Of a stretch of DNA of 42,176 nucleotides, positions 33,983 through 42,176 are shown in pieces. The DNA comes from Candidatus Obscuribacterales bacterium (GTDB taxonomy: Bacteria; Cyanobacteriota; Vampirovibrionia; Obscuribacterales; Obscuribacteraceae). Position 1 is the stretch's first letter. Every line of letters begins with the position of its first letter. The stretch spans positions 1 to 42,176 of the forward strand of contig JAKFUT010000099.1 of assembly GCA_021732565.1 (NCBI GenBank), written 5' to 3'. The notes below the pieces were generated by a model. That model saw nothing but the letters and a program-made list of their open reading frames with translations. It was not told where the DNA came from and made no database searches. Made by a program: the position numbers and the translations under genes.

Positions 33983-34273
33983 TTAGTAGCGGCCTCGACC
34001 TCCACCGCCGCCAGCTCCGCCTTTTGCTTTGGGCTGAGAAACACTGACGGACAGTTGACGCCCTTCAAAATCGCGACCATTCAGCCCCTTGATTGCGGCT
34101 TCGGCCTCGCTTTGATTGGACATCTCAATAAAGGCAAACCCCCTCTTACGTCCGGTGTCCCGGTCGGTCGGTATAGAGCAGGAGACTACGGTGCCGTATT
34201 CTCCAAAGATGTCTGACAGTTCAGCTTCAGTAAGTTTAAAAGAGAGGTTACCCACGAACAATTTGTTATTCAT
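33983..34273 (-). CDS. RRM RNA-binding protein with Gly-rich tail
   Basis: 96 residues. One RNA recognition motif: RNP2 KLFVGNL (4-10) and RNP1 KRGFAFIEM (43-51), with the LTEAELSDIFGEYG helix between, then a tail of Gly, Arg and Lys after about residue 80. This is the cyanobacterial Rbp type, usually cold- or stress-induced RNA chaperones. No good Shine-Dalgarno is placed near the ATG; a long regulated leader is typical of such genes. Confidence 0.92.
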   Translation of the reverse strand: MNNKLFVGNLSFKLTEAELSDIFGEYGTVVSCSIPTDRDTGRKRGFAFIEMSNQSEAEAAIKGLNGRDFEGRQLSVSVSQPKAKGGAGGGGGRGRY

Positions 34274-35199
34274 AACTCAAGAAATCACTCCGCTACATTC
34301 GAAATCGCACTGAGTGCGAATCTCTAATTATCTCACACCTTGACTATCTGCCGCAGCACTCCTGTTGCTAAATCTACAGCCTTTAACAATAGCCCCGGGA
34401 AACCGCATCATTACAGGGTACCGTGCTTAATAGAAGCAACACGTTCAAAGAAACAAAGATCGGTTGCCCAATAAAGCGGGACGCGGCCGCCTCGTGACGG
34501 TTCCCGATGTTAACTGCCCGATCGTGTGTTAATACTATCAATCAGTTCAAACGGGCCGCCGTGCCAGATTGTTGTCACTCGTGCGTTCGCGGGAATTTTG
34601 TTGCGTCAGGTATCCACTAGTAGAAACGATTCGTCCGCAGTTTTTGCTAAGCCGAATTCGGCAGCTAAGAGCGGAAGCCCCCGGGATATCACCCCAACTA
34701 ACTTTAGATAACTCTTATCGAAGGTCCAGTTTTATCTGTGATCCCAAAATTGCTGCCGGATTGGCTCAAAGCGATCTCCGGTGGATCTTGGTGGAAGTAT
34801 CGTCGTTCTGAAACTGACTTAGGAATTCGGACATCGTCGAGAGTTGTCTAGAAAATCACAAGTGCTGCAATATTTTCGCATACGGTGTGTTGCCTCATCC
34901 GCTTCGTTGCGGTGCACCTGATGGTCAATGAATTCACACGAGTTCTGCTGGTTCAGCAAGAGATTTGGAACCGATTCCGAATGACCGGTAATGCTCGCTC
35001 GGGACCATTGAATTGGACCATGAAAGGCGTGCCGATTTTTTGTGAAGGGAACCGAATTGCGGCGGAATGATCCGGTAGAGCATATTTGTATGATATGCAT
35101 CGCGGGTGTCCCGGGTGGCTTGTGCGCAGTCCAGCGGATATGTTTCGTGCGTTTGTCATTGGCGCGACTGTGCGCTATAGATAACTATGGAGACTGCTT
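34274..35199. other. Gene-poor region
   Basis: About 930 bp without an intact gene. A possible decayed minus-strand frame lies at 34510-34818 (listed). A plus frame at 34921-35070 reads NEFTRVLLVQQEIWNRFRMT and looks protein-like but has no ribosome-binding site and is closed upstream by TAG. The RRM promoter and leader must be at the left end. Confidence 0.5.
34510..34818 (-). pseudogene. Possible decayed gene, unassigned
   Basis: One minus-strand frame stays protein-like over about 102 codons but is broken by TAA (34732-34734) and TGA (34606-34608). The three pieces include FEPIRQQFWDHR, SYLKLVGVISRGLPLLAAEF and VTTIWHGGPFELIDSINTRS. Three adjacent open pieces in one frame hint at a degraded gene, but chance is not excluded. 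No family recognised. Confidence 0.25.
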
Positions 35200-35211
35200 G
35201 TGAGGATAGTG

Positions 35212-35448
35212 ATGAATTTATTTCACGCCGACACTGATGAATCTGGAGACCAGGTGGTTACGCTGAGCGAAGGTACGTTGAACGCGAAAGCCCTGACAAG
35301 ATTTCGACAGCTCACCAATTATGGAAGATCGGGAAAGAAATACAACATAGATCTCGATGCTTACCAACCGGAGGTTGCCGATGAGATTGAGCAACGTGCC
35401 CATGATTTACTGGCGGACTATCACTCTGGAAGGATAGGACTACTCTGA
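35212..35448 (+). CDS. Hypothetical protein, 78 residues
   Basis: Small acidic soluble protein (MNLFHADTDESGDQ...), mostly helical C-terminal half (EVADEIEQRAHDLLADYHSG). AGGA lies five bases before ATG 35212. A GTG at 35200 with GGAG seven bases upstream is an equally good start adding four residues. No family recognised; no neighbours on the same strand nearby. Confidence 0.65.
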   Translation: MNLFHADTDESGDQVVTLSEGTLNAKALTRFRQLTNYGRSGKKYNIDLDAYQPEVADEIEQRAHDLLADYHSGRIGLL

Positions 35449-35707
35449 TAACTGCAGTTTAATCAAGACCGTCCATCTGCTTGCGAATATCCGGATCAAG
35501 TTTTGGAGCCCTCGCAAACAATAGAAAGCCCGGTCGGTACCGGTTTGCCGCTCTGATCTTGGATGAGCCCTTAGTGCGGCAGTCGTCGATTGAACGGTTT
35601 TGAACCGGCTCCAACCACCGGGCTGGACTTTCCATCGTTCCGATCTTGGTGTATGGAACGCTTTATTTCCGCAATGGACACTTCCAAGAGATTGCACGAG
35701 ATGGAAA

Positions 35708-37141
35708 CTATTCGCGGGAAAGTTGAAAACCTGCTTTAACACCTTTCTCAATCATGACCAGAGATGCGACGCGATTGACGTGGGCATGTTTGTCGGCTGG
35801 CTTCAGTTGCATACTTCTTTGTGTATCTGTGCGAAACATCTGACTGTTGCCCTGCGTCTTGCGCGCCACTGCCCGCCAGTAGTAAGCCTCACCATCTTTT
35901 GAGTTCAGGCGTAGAGCTTCCGTGCAATCATCTATAGCACCATCATGTTTCCCTTGTGCTTCACGAGCAAATGCTCGCACAATCAGAAATTGCTCCAGCT
36001 GCTCGTAGTGCGGGTGTTTCGCCAGGAACCTGGTACACTCAGCTTCTGCCTCACGATACTGTCCGATGCGCGCGATCGCATCAACCTTTTCTAGCAAAGC
36101 GGAGGCCATCCAGTTCTCATCATTTGCGTGTGCAGCAATGATCTTGTTCCACTCAGGAATATGCACATTTACAGCTTTCACGTAGTCTCGTAGCGCGTCC
36201 TTATCTTGTCCCAGTTTCGATTCCCGAATGCTGCGATAGTAAAATGCTTGCCAGTCGTTTGGGGCGTGCCTGATCTCATTGTCGTAAAACATAACTTGGG
36301 AGTCTTTTTTCGGCTCATTGTTAATCCAGCATACTGCAAGGCTTAACGCTGTGATTGCACTAGCTGCTGCAATTGCTCCGAACCGAACGCCGCTATCAGA
36401 TAGCGTCGACGAATCAGGTTCATGAACGAGTACAAATCTGCCACACAGCTTATCAATGACGGATTGACGGGTTTCGGTAAACAGAATCTGGACCAGGCTT
36501 ACCAGTGAAATTACGGCCCAAAGAATCAAACTTATCACATAGAAAGTGACGTAGATGTCTAGAAATCCGCAAATTCGTCCCTGACAGATCGCGCAAGCGA
36601 CAGTAGAGACCAACAGCACAAGGAAGGGCAGCAATATATATTGGATTGCCAGTTTCTTAGTAGCCTGGACAAACGAGATCTGCTTTCCGCCCGCGTGGAA
36701 GACACTTAAATTCAAAATACGTTTGCCAGGAGTAGCTTGCGCCGACGATGCCTCAGAAAGTGCCACATAGAGCCAGGGAACTATTATGAAAGTGCAGACC
36801 AAAGGAAGAATGACGATCAAGCATGAAAAGCTGAGAAAAGAGCTGGGCTGAATTAAAAGCTGCACCACCCTATCGAACCACACTTCCTTCCAAAAACAAA
36901 AGAATGCAAGACTCGAAAGGCATTGCAGCGAAAGTATGATTACCTCGTCTATAGCGTCTGCTACAGTTCGTCGCCATAGTCCTGCGTACTTAATATTGTG
37001 ACCGGTCGGAAATGGAGGCAACACCACGTTGTAATTACCCGGGTATATGTCAGCGGGAAGTCCACGTTGATTTTTATCCATGATAAAACGGGCTTTCGCA
37101 GCCTTGTCGACTCGCAGATCACAATGCTTTGGATCATTCAC
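35708..37141 (-). CDS. RDD-family membrane protein fused to TPR repeats
   Basis: 477 residues starting at GTG 37141 with GGAG about ten bases upstream. After a 50-residue hydrophilic N-terminus comes an RDD domain: YAGLWRRTVADAIDEVIIL, a second and third hydrophobic segment, ATPGKRILNLSVF, and RQSVIDKLCGRFVLV, all in the places expected for the family. A further span (AIAAASAITALSLAVCWI, about 263-280) leads to a soluble C-terminal part of about 190 residues with TPR-type helix pairs (NDWQAFYYRSIRESKLGQDKDAL, DGEAYYWRAVARKTQGN). RDD proteins are membrane proteins of mostly unknown transport function; the TPR part suggests protein binding. The right-hand neighbour is a TPR pseudogene. Confidence 0.85.
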   Translation of the reverse strand: MNDPKHCDLRVDKAAKARFIMDKNQRGLPADIYPGNYNVVLPPFPTGHNIKYAGLWRRTVADAIDEVIILSLQCLSSLAFFCFWKEVWFDRVVQLLIQPSSFLSFSCLIVILPLVCTFIIVPWLYVALSEASSAQATPGKRILNLSVFHAGGKQISFVQATKKLAIQYILLPFLVLLVSTVACAICQGRICGFLDIYVTFYVISLILWAVISLVSLVQILFTETRQSVIDKLCGRFVLVHEPDSSTLSDSGVRFGAIAAASAITALSLAVCWINNEPKKDSQVMFYDNEIRHAPNDWQAFYYRSIRESKLGQDKDALRDYVKAVNVHIPEWNKIIAAHANDENWMASALLEKVDAIARIGQYREAEAECTRFLAKHPHYEQLEQFLIVRAFAREAQGKHDGAIDDCTEALRLNSKDGEAYYWRAVARKTQGNSQMFRTDTQRSMQLKPADKHAHVNRVASLVMIEKGVKAGFQLSRE

Positions 37142-37215
37142 GTTAGACTCACTCCATGCCGCGATAACTATCCCAACATCATAGCGAGGCGCATCTTGAC
37201 AATGCCCCCTTTTAA

Positions 37216-37695
37216 CCCGGTCTTAAGATTGCAGGGATCAGCGAACAACGTGCGAATTGGCCTAAGGGTCTTCAACGCTTCCAAGCGGCTTGTGAGGACT
37301 TTTGTCTCTGCAATGAAGAACCGACGCGAGCAGCTCAGCGTTCACTGAAAATCACAGAACAATATTTTGGTTTGGAGACGTTGGGATCGGCTGAGTCGGT
37401 GTTCAATCTCAAAGGCAGGTATCTAGAACATAGGAAATATAAGCTGGCGGAGCCTTTGCTCGCACGAGCCGCCAGCATCTATGATCGAGCATGGACGGAC
37501 CATCATGTCCCGCGAACGGATTACTTCTCCGGACTAGCTCACTGGCAGCTGGCTAATTGCTTTCGTGATCAGAGCCAGTAGCAAAAGGCAGAGCCCGAGT
37601 ATAGAGAGTCCCTCCGACTGTTTCAAGAGAACCCCCAAGCGTCGGCGTCCGTGCGCAAAGACTACGAGATTCTGTTGAGCCACCAGAAGCCGTAG
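37216..37695 (+). pseudogene. TPR-protein gene broken by an in-frame amber codon
   Basis: One frame is open from a TAA at 37213 to TAG at 37693-37695 except for a single TAG at 37579-37581. Before it: RAAQRSLKITEQYFGLET, VFNLKGRYLEHRKYKLAEPLLARAA and FSGLAHWQLANCFRDQSQ. After it, in the same frame: AEPEYRESLRLFQENPQ and SVRKDYEILLSHQKP. These are consecutive TPR helix pairs, so the amber codon interrupts real coding sequence. No start with a Shine-Dalgarno is visible, and the 5' part appears lost. A suppressed amber or sequencing error is possible. Confidence 0.65.
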
Positions 37696-37743
37696 GTGCA
37701 GTGGTGGACATTATTTGGCGCCTGAATTTGATCATCACGCAGA

Positions 37744-38424
37744 CTAAGTGTTCGATGTTTTCAATCTATATCCGAACCCGTGAACGGTTTCAATAATTGC
37801 ATTCTTGTCCGCGGGATCCAGTTTCTTGCGGAGGCGGTTCAAGCAGGTGTAAACAGTGTCGACAGCCGCCTCCGAATCCCCCGACCACACCCGGGCGAGT
37901 AAGCCATCGGCGTTGACAATATGATCTGGTTTCTGAACAAAATATTGGAGAACGTCAAACTCTTTTGGAGACAGTGCTAACTCTTTCGACTCCCTGTAGA
38001 CGCGGCGGTTCACCAGATCTATATCATATGGCCCTAACTGCACACGGCTATCAACAATTGTCGACGGTCTCCTGAGTAAAGCTCGGACCCTGATGCGTAA
38101 CTCCCTCATATCAAACGGCTTTGTTAGATAATCATCTGCTCCGGCGTCGAATCCTTGTTCCTTCTTTCCGATGGAAGAAAGAGCTGTAAGCATTAGAATC
38201 GGTGCCAGCTCGCCCTTTTCGCGAAGCCGCTGACACACTTCTACGCCTTGAATACCGGGAAGCTGCCAATCAAGTATGAATAAGTCATAGGAGCTAACAG
38301 CGACGAAATCGAATACCGATTCGCCATCATGCAAGGCATCGACTGTGTGTCCATCTTCTTGAAGATATTCCTCGACACCGCGAGCGATGACCTCGTCATC
38401 CTCCACAACGAGAATCTTAGCCAT
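37744..38424 (-). CDS. OmpR/PhoB-type response regulator
   Basis: 226 residues. Receiver domain with the acidic pocket VVEDDEV (Asp9/Asp10), phospho-acceptor Asp52 (LFILDWQLPG), Thr80 and Lys102 (YLTKPFD). It is followed by a winged-helix DNA-binding domain of the trans-reg-C type (LALSPKEFDVLQYFVQKP...VDTVYTCLNRLRKKL...VHGFGYRL). It regulates transcription after phosphorylation, most likely by the divergent histidine kinase at 38536. Start ATG 38424 is 111 bp from the kinase start, so both promoters lie in one short region where autoregulation is plausible. Confidence 0.95.
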   Translation of the reverse strand: MAKILVVEDDEVIARGVEEYLQEDGHTVDALHDGESVFDFVAVSSYDLFILDWQLPGIQGVEVCQRLREKGELAPILMLTALSSIGKKEQGFDAGADDYLTKPFDMRELRIRVRALLRRPSTIVDSRVQLGPYDIDLVNRRVYRESKELALSPKEFDVLQYFVQKPDHIVNADGLLARVWSGDSEAAVDTVYTCLNRLRKKLDPADKNAIIETVHGFGYRLKTSNT

Positions 38425-38535
38425 TTGCTTACTCTCCGAGTATTTGCGGACTATTCATGTTGGATCTTTTGTTCCCTGAGTGGACTGTTGGCTATCTTCC
38501 GGGTATAAAGCAATGCCATCCTACGTTCTCACCCT

Positions 38536-40290
38536 ATGAAAAAGAACACTGTCATTGCTGTAGCTTCGTTCTCCGCAATTTTATCGGGCCTCGCTGGCTT
38601 AGCCGTGCTTTCTTTTGCTTTCATTGGTGCGGACCCGCTCACTGCGGGAATCGTCGGTTCTCTATTAGTCGCATCATCGGCATATTCATTTTTCCAAGCT
38701 CGAGTTCGAACCGATTCGGATCAGCGTCTTGAACGCATTAATGAAAAAGCTGCCAGGTTAGTTGAGACCGTTTGCAAGCAGAGAACAGAAAAATCCGATC
38801 CGTATGAAAATCTTGAGGCTTGCATCCATATTTTGGAAGCAGACCTGTTGGAAGGCCGCCGTAAAGAAAGAGCTATCATCAAGCATTCGGTAGATGTTAT
38901 TTGCATCATCGATGTCAGCGCACGATTCTTGAGTGTTAGCCCCGTCGCGAGTAAAGCATGGGGCTATACCAGTGATGAATTGATTGGAACCTTACTTACG
39001 GATTATGTCACCGCAGACGATGCCTCGTCAACGCTAGATACGGTTTTGGGGGCAGAAGATAGCGTCGATGTTTTAGCATTTGAAACCAGGTTGCGCAGAA
39101 AGGACGGCAAACTTCTAACCTTGTTATGGTCGGCACACTGGTCGGCAAGTGACAGAGGCTTATTTTGCATTGTTCATGATGTTACGGCTCGTAAGCAAGC
39201 CGAGGAGTTACTTCGCCAAAGCGAAGAACGTTTGAAGACAATTCTGTCAAAGTTGCCACTAGGGGTACTACTGGTGGCTACAGACGAAGGTATCATCGAA
39301 TTTGCAAACGACGCGGCCTTATCTTTAATTGACATTCCGAAAGAATCGCTCGCACAACACACTTTGCATGATTTTATGCCTTCGGTGCCCGCAAGGGGTG
39401 TACCGGCATTTCTACAGAACATAGAGAGCCTGCCAGCCTCAACATCTGAATTGGCCATGGTGAGAGCCGACGGCAGCAAATTACATGTGGATCTTACTAC
39501 CGTGACGGTAATTCAAAATCAGCATCTCTACCACTTATGTGCCTGCATAGATATCACAGCAAAGAAGGAAATCGAGGAACTCAAACGCGACTTCGTAGCG
39601 ATGGTGAGCCACGACCTGAGATCTCCGCTTACATCCATTGGGATGTCGCTAAACCTGCTGTTGACCGGACGATTCGGCGATCTGACCGAGCAAGGTAACT
39701 GCATGATTGAAAGAAGCATAGACAATGCAAATCAGTTGCTACATCTTGTGTCAGCTTTGATTGATCTTGAACAGGCCGATTCAGGCACACTGGTTACCGA
39801 GCTGTGCTGTGTCCCCCTCGAAGAGATCGTCGAGCAAAGCGTTGATACTGTTCAGCAAATCGCTGTTGCCAGAAAAATCCTTCTGACCGTCGACAAAAAT
39901 CCTCTGCTGGAATCATTAGTGAATGCAGATCGATCACGCCTGGCACAGGTAATGGTCAATTTGCTTGCCAATGCCATAAAGTTTTCCCCCGACAGTAGCA
40001 GCATAAACGTAAGCTGTGAGAAGGATGATAGGTTCATTCGCATCATAATCGAAGATCGCGGGCGCGGTGTTCCGAGGGAATATCAGAGAAAAATCTTCGA
40101 ACGGTTCAAGCAAACTCATACTACCGACCGCACGGAAAAAGGCGGGAGTGGGCTCGGCCTTGCAATTTGCAAAAGAATTGTAGAGGAACATGGCGGACAA
40201 ATCGGTGTTCTCAGCGAACCGGGAAACGGCAGCCAGTTTTGGTTTACCGTGCCGGTGTATAAACGCGTTACAACTTCGGGTGAAGCATGA
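38536..40290 (+). CDS. Membrane PAS sensor histidine kinase
   Basis: 584 residues. Two N-terminal membrane spans (about 8-30 and 36-54) are separated by almost no loop, so little is exposed outside. A short coiled stretch leads to PAS domain 1 (about 112-225: [10 protein letters not shown]...[15 protein letters not shown]) and PAS domain 2 (about 230-345: [21 protein letters not shown]). The HisKA H-box follows with His359 ([11 protein letters not shown]), then HATPase_c with N-box [12 protein letters not shown] (475 on), DRGRGVP and [11 protein letters not shown]. Signals are probably sensed by the PAS domains inside the cell or in the membrane. The Shine-Dalgarno is weak. Its TGA overlaps the ATG of the Ser/Thr kinase gene. 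Confidence 0.94.
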   Translation: MKKNTVIAVASFSAILSGLAGLAVLSFAFIGADPLTAGIVGSLLVASSAYSFFQARVRTDSDQRLERINEKAARLVETVCKQRTEKSDPYENLEACIHILEADLLEGRRKERAIIKHSVDVICIIDVSARFLSVSPVASKAWGYTSDELIGTLLTDYVTADDASSTLDTVLGAEDSVDVLAFETRLRRKDGKLLTLLWSAHWSASDRGLFCIVHDVTARKQAEELLRQSEERLKTILSKLPLGVLLVATDEGIIEFANDAALSLIDIPKESLAQHTLHDFMPSVPARGVPAFLQNIESLPASTSELAMVRADGSKLHVDLTTVTVIQNQHLYHLCACIDITAKKEIEELKRDFVAMVSHDLRSPLTSIGMSLNLLLTGRFGDLTEQGNCMIERSIDNANQLLHLVSALIDLEQADSGTLVTELCCVPLEEIVEQSVDTVQQIAVARKILLTVDKNPLLESLVNADRSRLAQVMVNLLANAIKFSPDSSSINVSCEKDDRFIRIIIEDRGRGVPREYQRKIFERFKQTHTTDRTEKGGSGLGLAICKRIVEEHGGQIGVLSEPGNGSQFWFTVPVYKRVTTSGEA

Positions 40291-42176
40291 ACGTTGAAGA
40301 ACGTTGTGTGATTAATCACCGATACCAAATTCTCAACATCATCGGGGAAGGCGGAATGGGGACCGTCTATAGAGCATACGACCTGGAACTAAACCGCGAT
40401 GTTGCGCTAAAGTTGCTTAAGGATCAACCAACAACTAGTGAGGCTGTTAAGCGCATTCAGCGGGAATCGCAAGCTCTTGCGGCGCTCAAAAACCCACTCA
40501 TTATCGCCGCCTACAGTTTTGGCCATTTTGGCGATGTACCTTACATCGTTATGGAACTCATAGCAGGCCAGAGCATTCAATTTTACATTGATGAAAATGG
40601 TCCGATGAATTGGCAAGATTGCTGTGCGATTTCGCTTCAGGCTGTCTCTGCTTTGAAGTCTGTTCACGAGGCCGGAGTCATTCACCGCGACATAAAACCA
40701 AGTAACCTGTTGATTGAGGGACAGATGCCCTCGGCAACCGTCAAACTAATCGATTTCGGTCTTTGCCAAATCAGCCCTGATGCGAAGGGGCAGGCAGAAA
40801 CTCTAACATCGACAGGAGTCCTATTAGGAAGTTTCCTGTATATGAGTCCGGAAGCATGCATCGGAGCCAAGATTGCACCGCCTGCTGATGTGTACGCTTG
40901 GGGCTGCACGATGTATTTCATGCTCACCGGGCAGTCTCCGTTTTCAGGAACCGATGCTATTCACATCCTCTACAAACATCGCCATGATCAAGCATTGCGG
41001 TTGCGTCAGGCAAATAGTTCCGTTGACGCACCGTATGAACTGGAAAAGCTGATTTTTTCAATGCTCGAGAAGGAGCCGAATAACCGACCTTCGATCCAAC
41101 AAGTGGAACAACAACTGCGGGAGATTAGCGCACAACAGAATCCATTGTTAATTAGCGAACACAGACAAATTGATGAGGAAAGGAAGCGTGTTTCGCTTCA
41201 GTACCTCGTCGTCCTTTTTCTGGCGTTGTTCACGGGCTCGTTTTTCCTTGCCACCACAGACAGTGCGATCGAAGCTGAGGGCGATGTGCTAGCTAAAGCA
41301 TTGAAGCCAGCACAATTTAGCAGCGTAGTCTCATTTGTCAGTGACTATCTCACTCGTTCTAAACGAATTGACTTATGCACGCGCGTTCAAAGCGGGTTGA
41401 TCAACGCAACATTGCCGGGCTATACGACAGACGAACGGCTGCGTCTCTACCGAGAGATTTTTGTGAAGTCGATTGCTGCTCATAATGATCAGCTGTCACA
41501 AAGATCTGCAATTAAGATACTTGAAACAGAAGCTGCATTGATACAATCAGGCCAGGACCAGAATGACTTTCTGAATGAGGTACTAATTGATTCAACCTCA
41601 TACTTGATTTCATCAAGGCTTACTGACAGCGAAGTACCAAATGTATCGATAGCTCTAAAGCAACTTCGCAAGGCGAAAATGTTGCCATCGCCAATGGTGA
41701 TCAATCTAAAGCGCCTGGAGTACTGCTGTCTTATGAGTAGAAACCGGGCACCATCGCACCAGGAAATCGAGTCTTGCATTCTTGCGCTTGGGGGGGTGCT
41801 CTCGGACTCCAAGTCCGCAAAGCCGAGTAATCCAGCGCTTATCGATAAGACATATCAGCAGCTGATGGTTCTGCTTTCCAAAGTGAATGCTCGTACCAGG
41901 GTGGCAGACAACACAATGAATTACTCTTTATGGTTGGCGTCTCGCGGGCGAACAGGCGAAGCAGTTCTGGTACTGAAGAATTTGACAGACCAAGAGTGCA
42001 TTGCAGGCCTGGAGAAGCGGTTTGATGATGAAGACCGATTTTTCTACAACGAACGCGCAGATTTGGAGAAAATAGAGTCCTTTGTAGAATCCCTTCCACA
42101 GAACCGCAAAGGCCTTGCGGGGCAAATTATAGCGCTTCACAAAGTGCTCAGATCGTGCCAAAGTCTGGCAGACAAG
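40287..42176 (+). CDS. Membrane Ser/Thr protein kinase (3' end beyond window)
   Basis: The frame runs open through 630 codons to the window edge. Pkn/Hanks-type kinase domain at about 10-285: [11 protein letters not shown] loop, Lys42 (VALKLL), [10 protein letters not shown] (His133-Arg134-Asp135), DFG at 156-158 and a SPEA version of the APE motif, all needed for activity and all present. A single membrane span (about 305-325, [19 protein letters not shown]) is followed by an extracytoplasmic region of over 300 residues that reads as helical repeats, possibly divergent TPR. The ATGA overlap with the histidine kinase stop means translational coupling. Likely role: phosphorylation cascade alongside the two-component system. 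C-terminal sensor partner unknown. Confidence 0.93.
   Translation, partial: MNVEERCVINHRYQILNIIGEGGMGTVYRAYDLELNRDVALKLLKDQPTTSEAVKRIQRESQALAALKNPLIIAAYSFGHFGDVPYIVMELIAGQSIQFYIDENGPMNWQDCCAISLQAVSALKSVHEAGVIHRDIKPSNLLIEGQMPSATVKLIDFGLCQISPDAKGQAETLTSTGVLLGSFLYMSPEACIGAKIAPPADVYAWGCTMYFMLTGQSPFSGTDAIHILYKHRHDQALRLRQANSSVDAPYELEKLIFSMLEKEPNNRPSIQQVEQQLREISAQQNPLLISEHRQIDEERKRVSLQYLVVLFLALFTGSFFLATTDSAIEAEGDVLAKALKPAQFSSVVSFVSDYLTRSKRIDLCTRVQSGLINATLPGYTTDERLRLYREIFVKSIAAHNDQLSQRSAIKILETEAALIQSGQDQNDFLNEVLIDSTSYLISSRLTDSEVPNVSIALKQLRKAKMLPSPMVINLKRLEYCCLMSRNRAPSHQEIESCILALGGVLSDSKSAKPSNPALIDKTYQQLMVLLSKVNARTRVADNTMNYSLWLASRGRTGEAVLVLKNLTDQECIAGLEKRFDDEDRFFYNERADLEKIESFVESLPQNRKGLAGQIIALHKVLRSCQSLADK

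Noticed and set aside
33658..34080. 140-codon minus-strand frame
   Set aside because: Overlaps the RRM gene out of frame, is Cys-rich and has no ribosome-binding site; a shadow frame.

Overview
The window looks like a chromosomal stretch from a Gram-negative-type bacterium of medium G+C. The best guess is a non-photosynthetic relative of Cyanobacteria (Melainabacteria/Obscuribacterales-like). This rests on a cyanobacterial-type RRM RNA-binding protein with a Gly-rich tail, RDD and TPR proteins, a long LRV-repeat protein, a membrane Ser/Thr kinase coupled to a PAS histidine kinase, and generous, partly decayed intergenic DNA. Without a search this assignment is inference. No prophage, integron, CRISPR array or intact insertion sequence was seen.

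Layout. 1-531: 3' end of a DprA-like gene with an unusual C-terminal extension. 532-1559: decayed DNA with a 19-bp palindromic tandem repeat and an M28 aminopeptidase relic. 1560-4704 (minus): ribA, a NADAR-fold protein and an NCS1 nucleobase permease. 5234-6556: hemerythrin-like protein convergent with a beta-hydroxyacid dehydrogenase. 7009-8712 (minus): a three-repeat protein of unknown function. 8905-13973 (minus): complete 2-oxoacid dehydrogenase operon (E1alpha, E1beta, E2, E3), with lipoyl synthase lipA divergent at 14190. 15105-16767: largely non-coding, with a very small membrane peptide gene and a long stem-loop. 16768-18468: LRV-repeat protein. 18864-21828: two overlapping genes of unknown function, a thioredoxin-like lipoprotein and a DegT/AHBA-type aminotransferase. 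21970-24506 (minus): proline dehydrogenase and a secreted protein. 24621-25599: a small hypothetical gene, a terminator and tRNA-Lys(UUU) on the minus strand.

26108-31143 (plus) is a tight operon for reductive pyrimidine catabolism: class III aminotransferase, beta-ureidopropionase, PreT and PreA. Dihydropyrimidinase, the middle enzyme, is not in the window. The cluster ends at a perfect 19-bp hairpin. Next come two small minus-strand genes, pyrD (class 2 architecture but a Cys at the catalytic-base position), the RRM protein, about 0.9 kb of gene-poor DNA, a small gene, an RDD-TPR membrane protein and a TPR pseudogene with an in-frame amber codon.

37744-42176 is a signalling block. An OmpR-type response regulator is divergent from a PAS histidine kinase, whose stop codon overlaps (ATGA) the start of a membrane Ser/Thr protein kinase that runs off the window end.

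Several parts fit together. LipA makes the cofactor of the E2 subunit. The PreTA/ureidopropionase/transaminase genes degrade uracil and thymine, while PyrD works in the opposite, biosynthetic direction. RibA, NADAR and the NCS1 permease may link riboflavin synthesis to disposal of its uracil-like intermediates.
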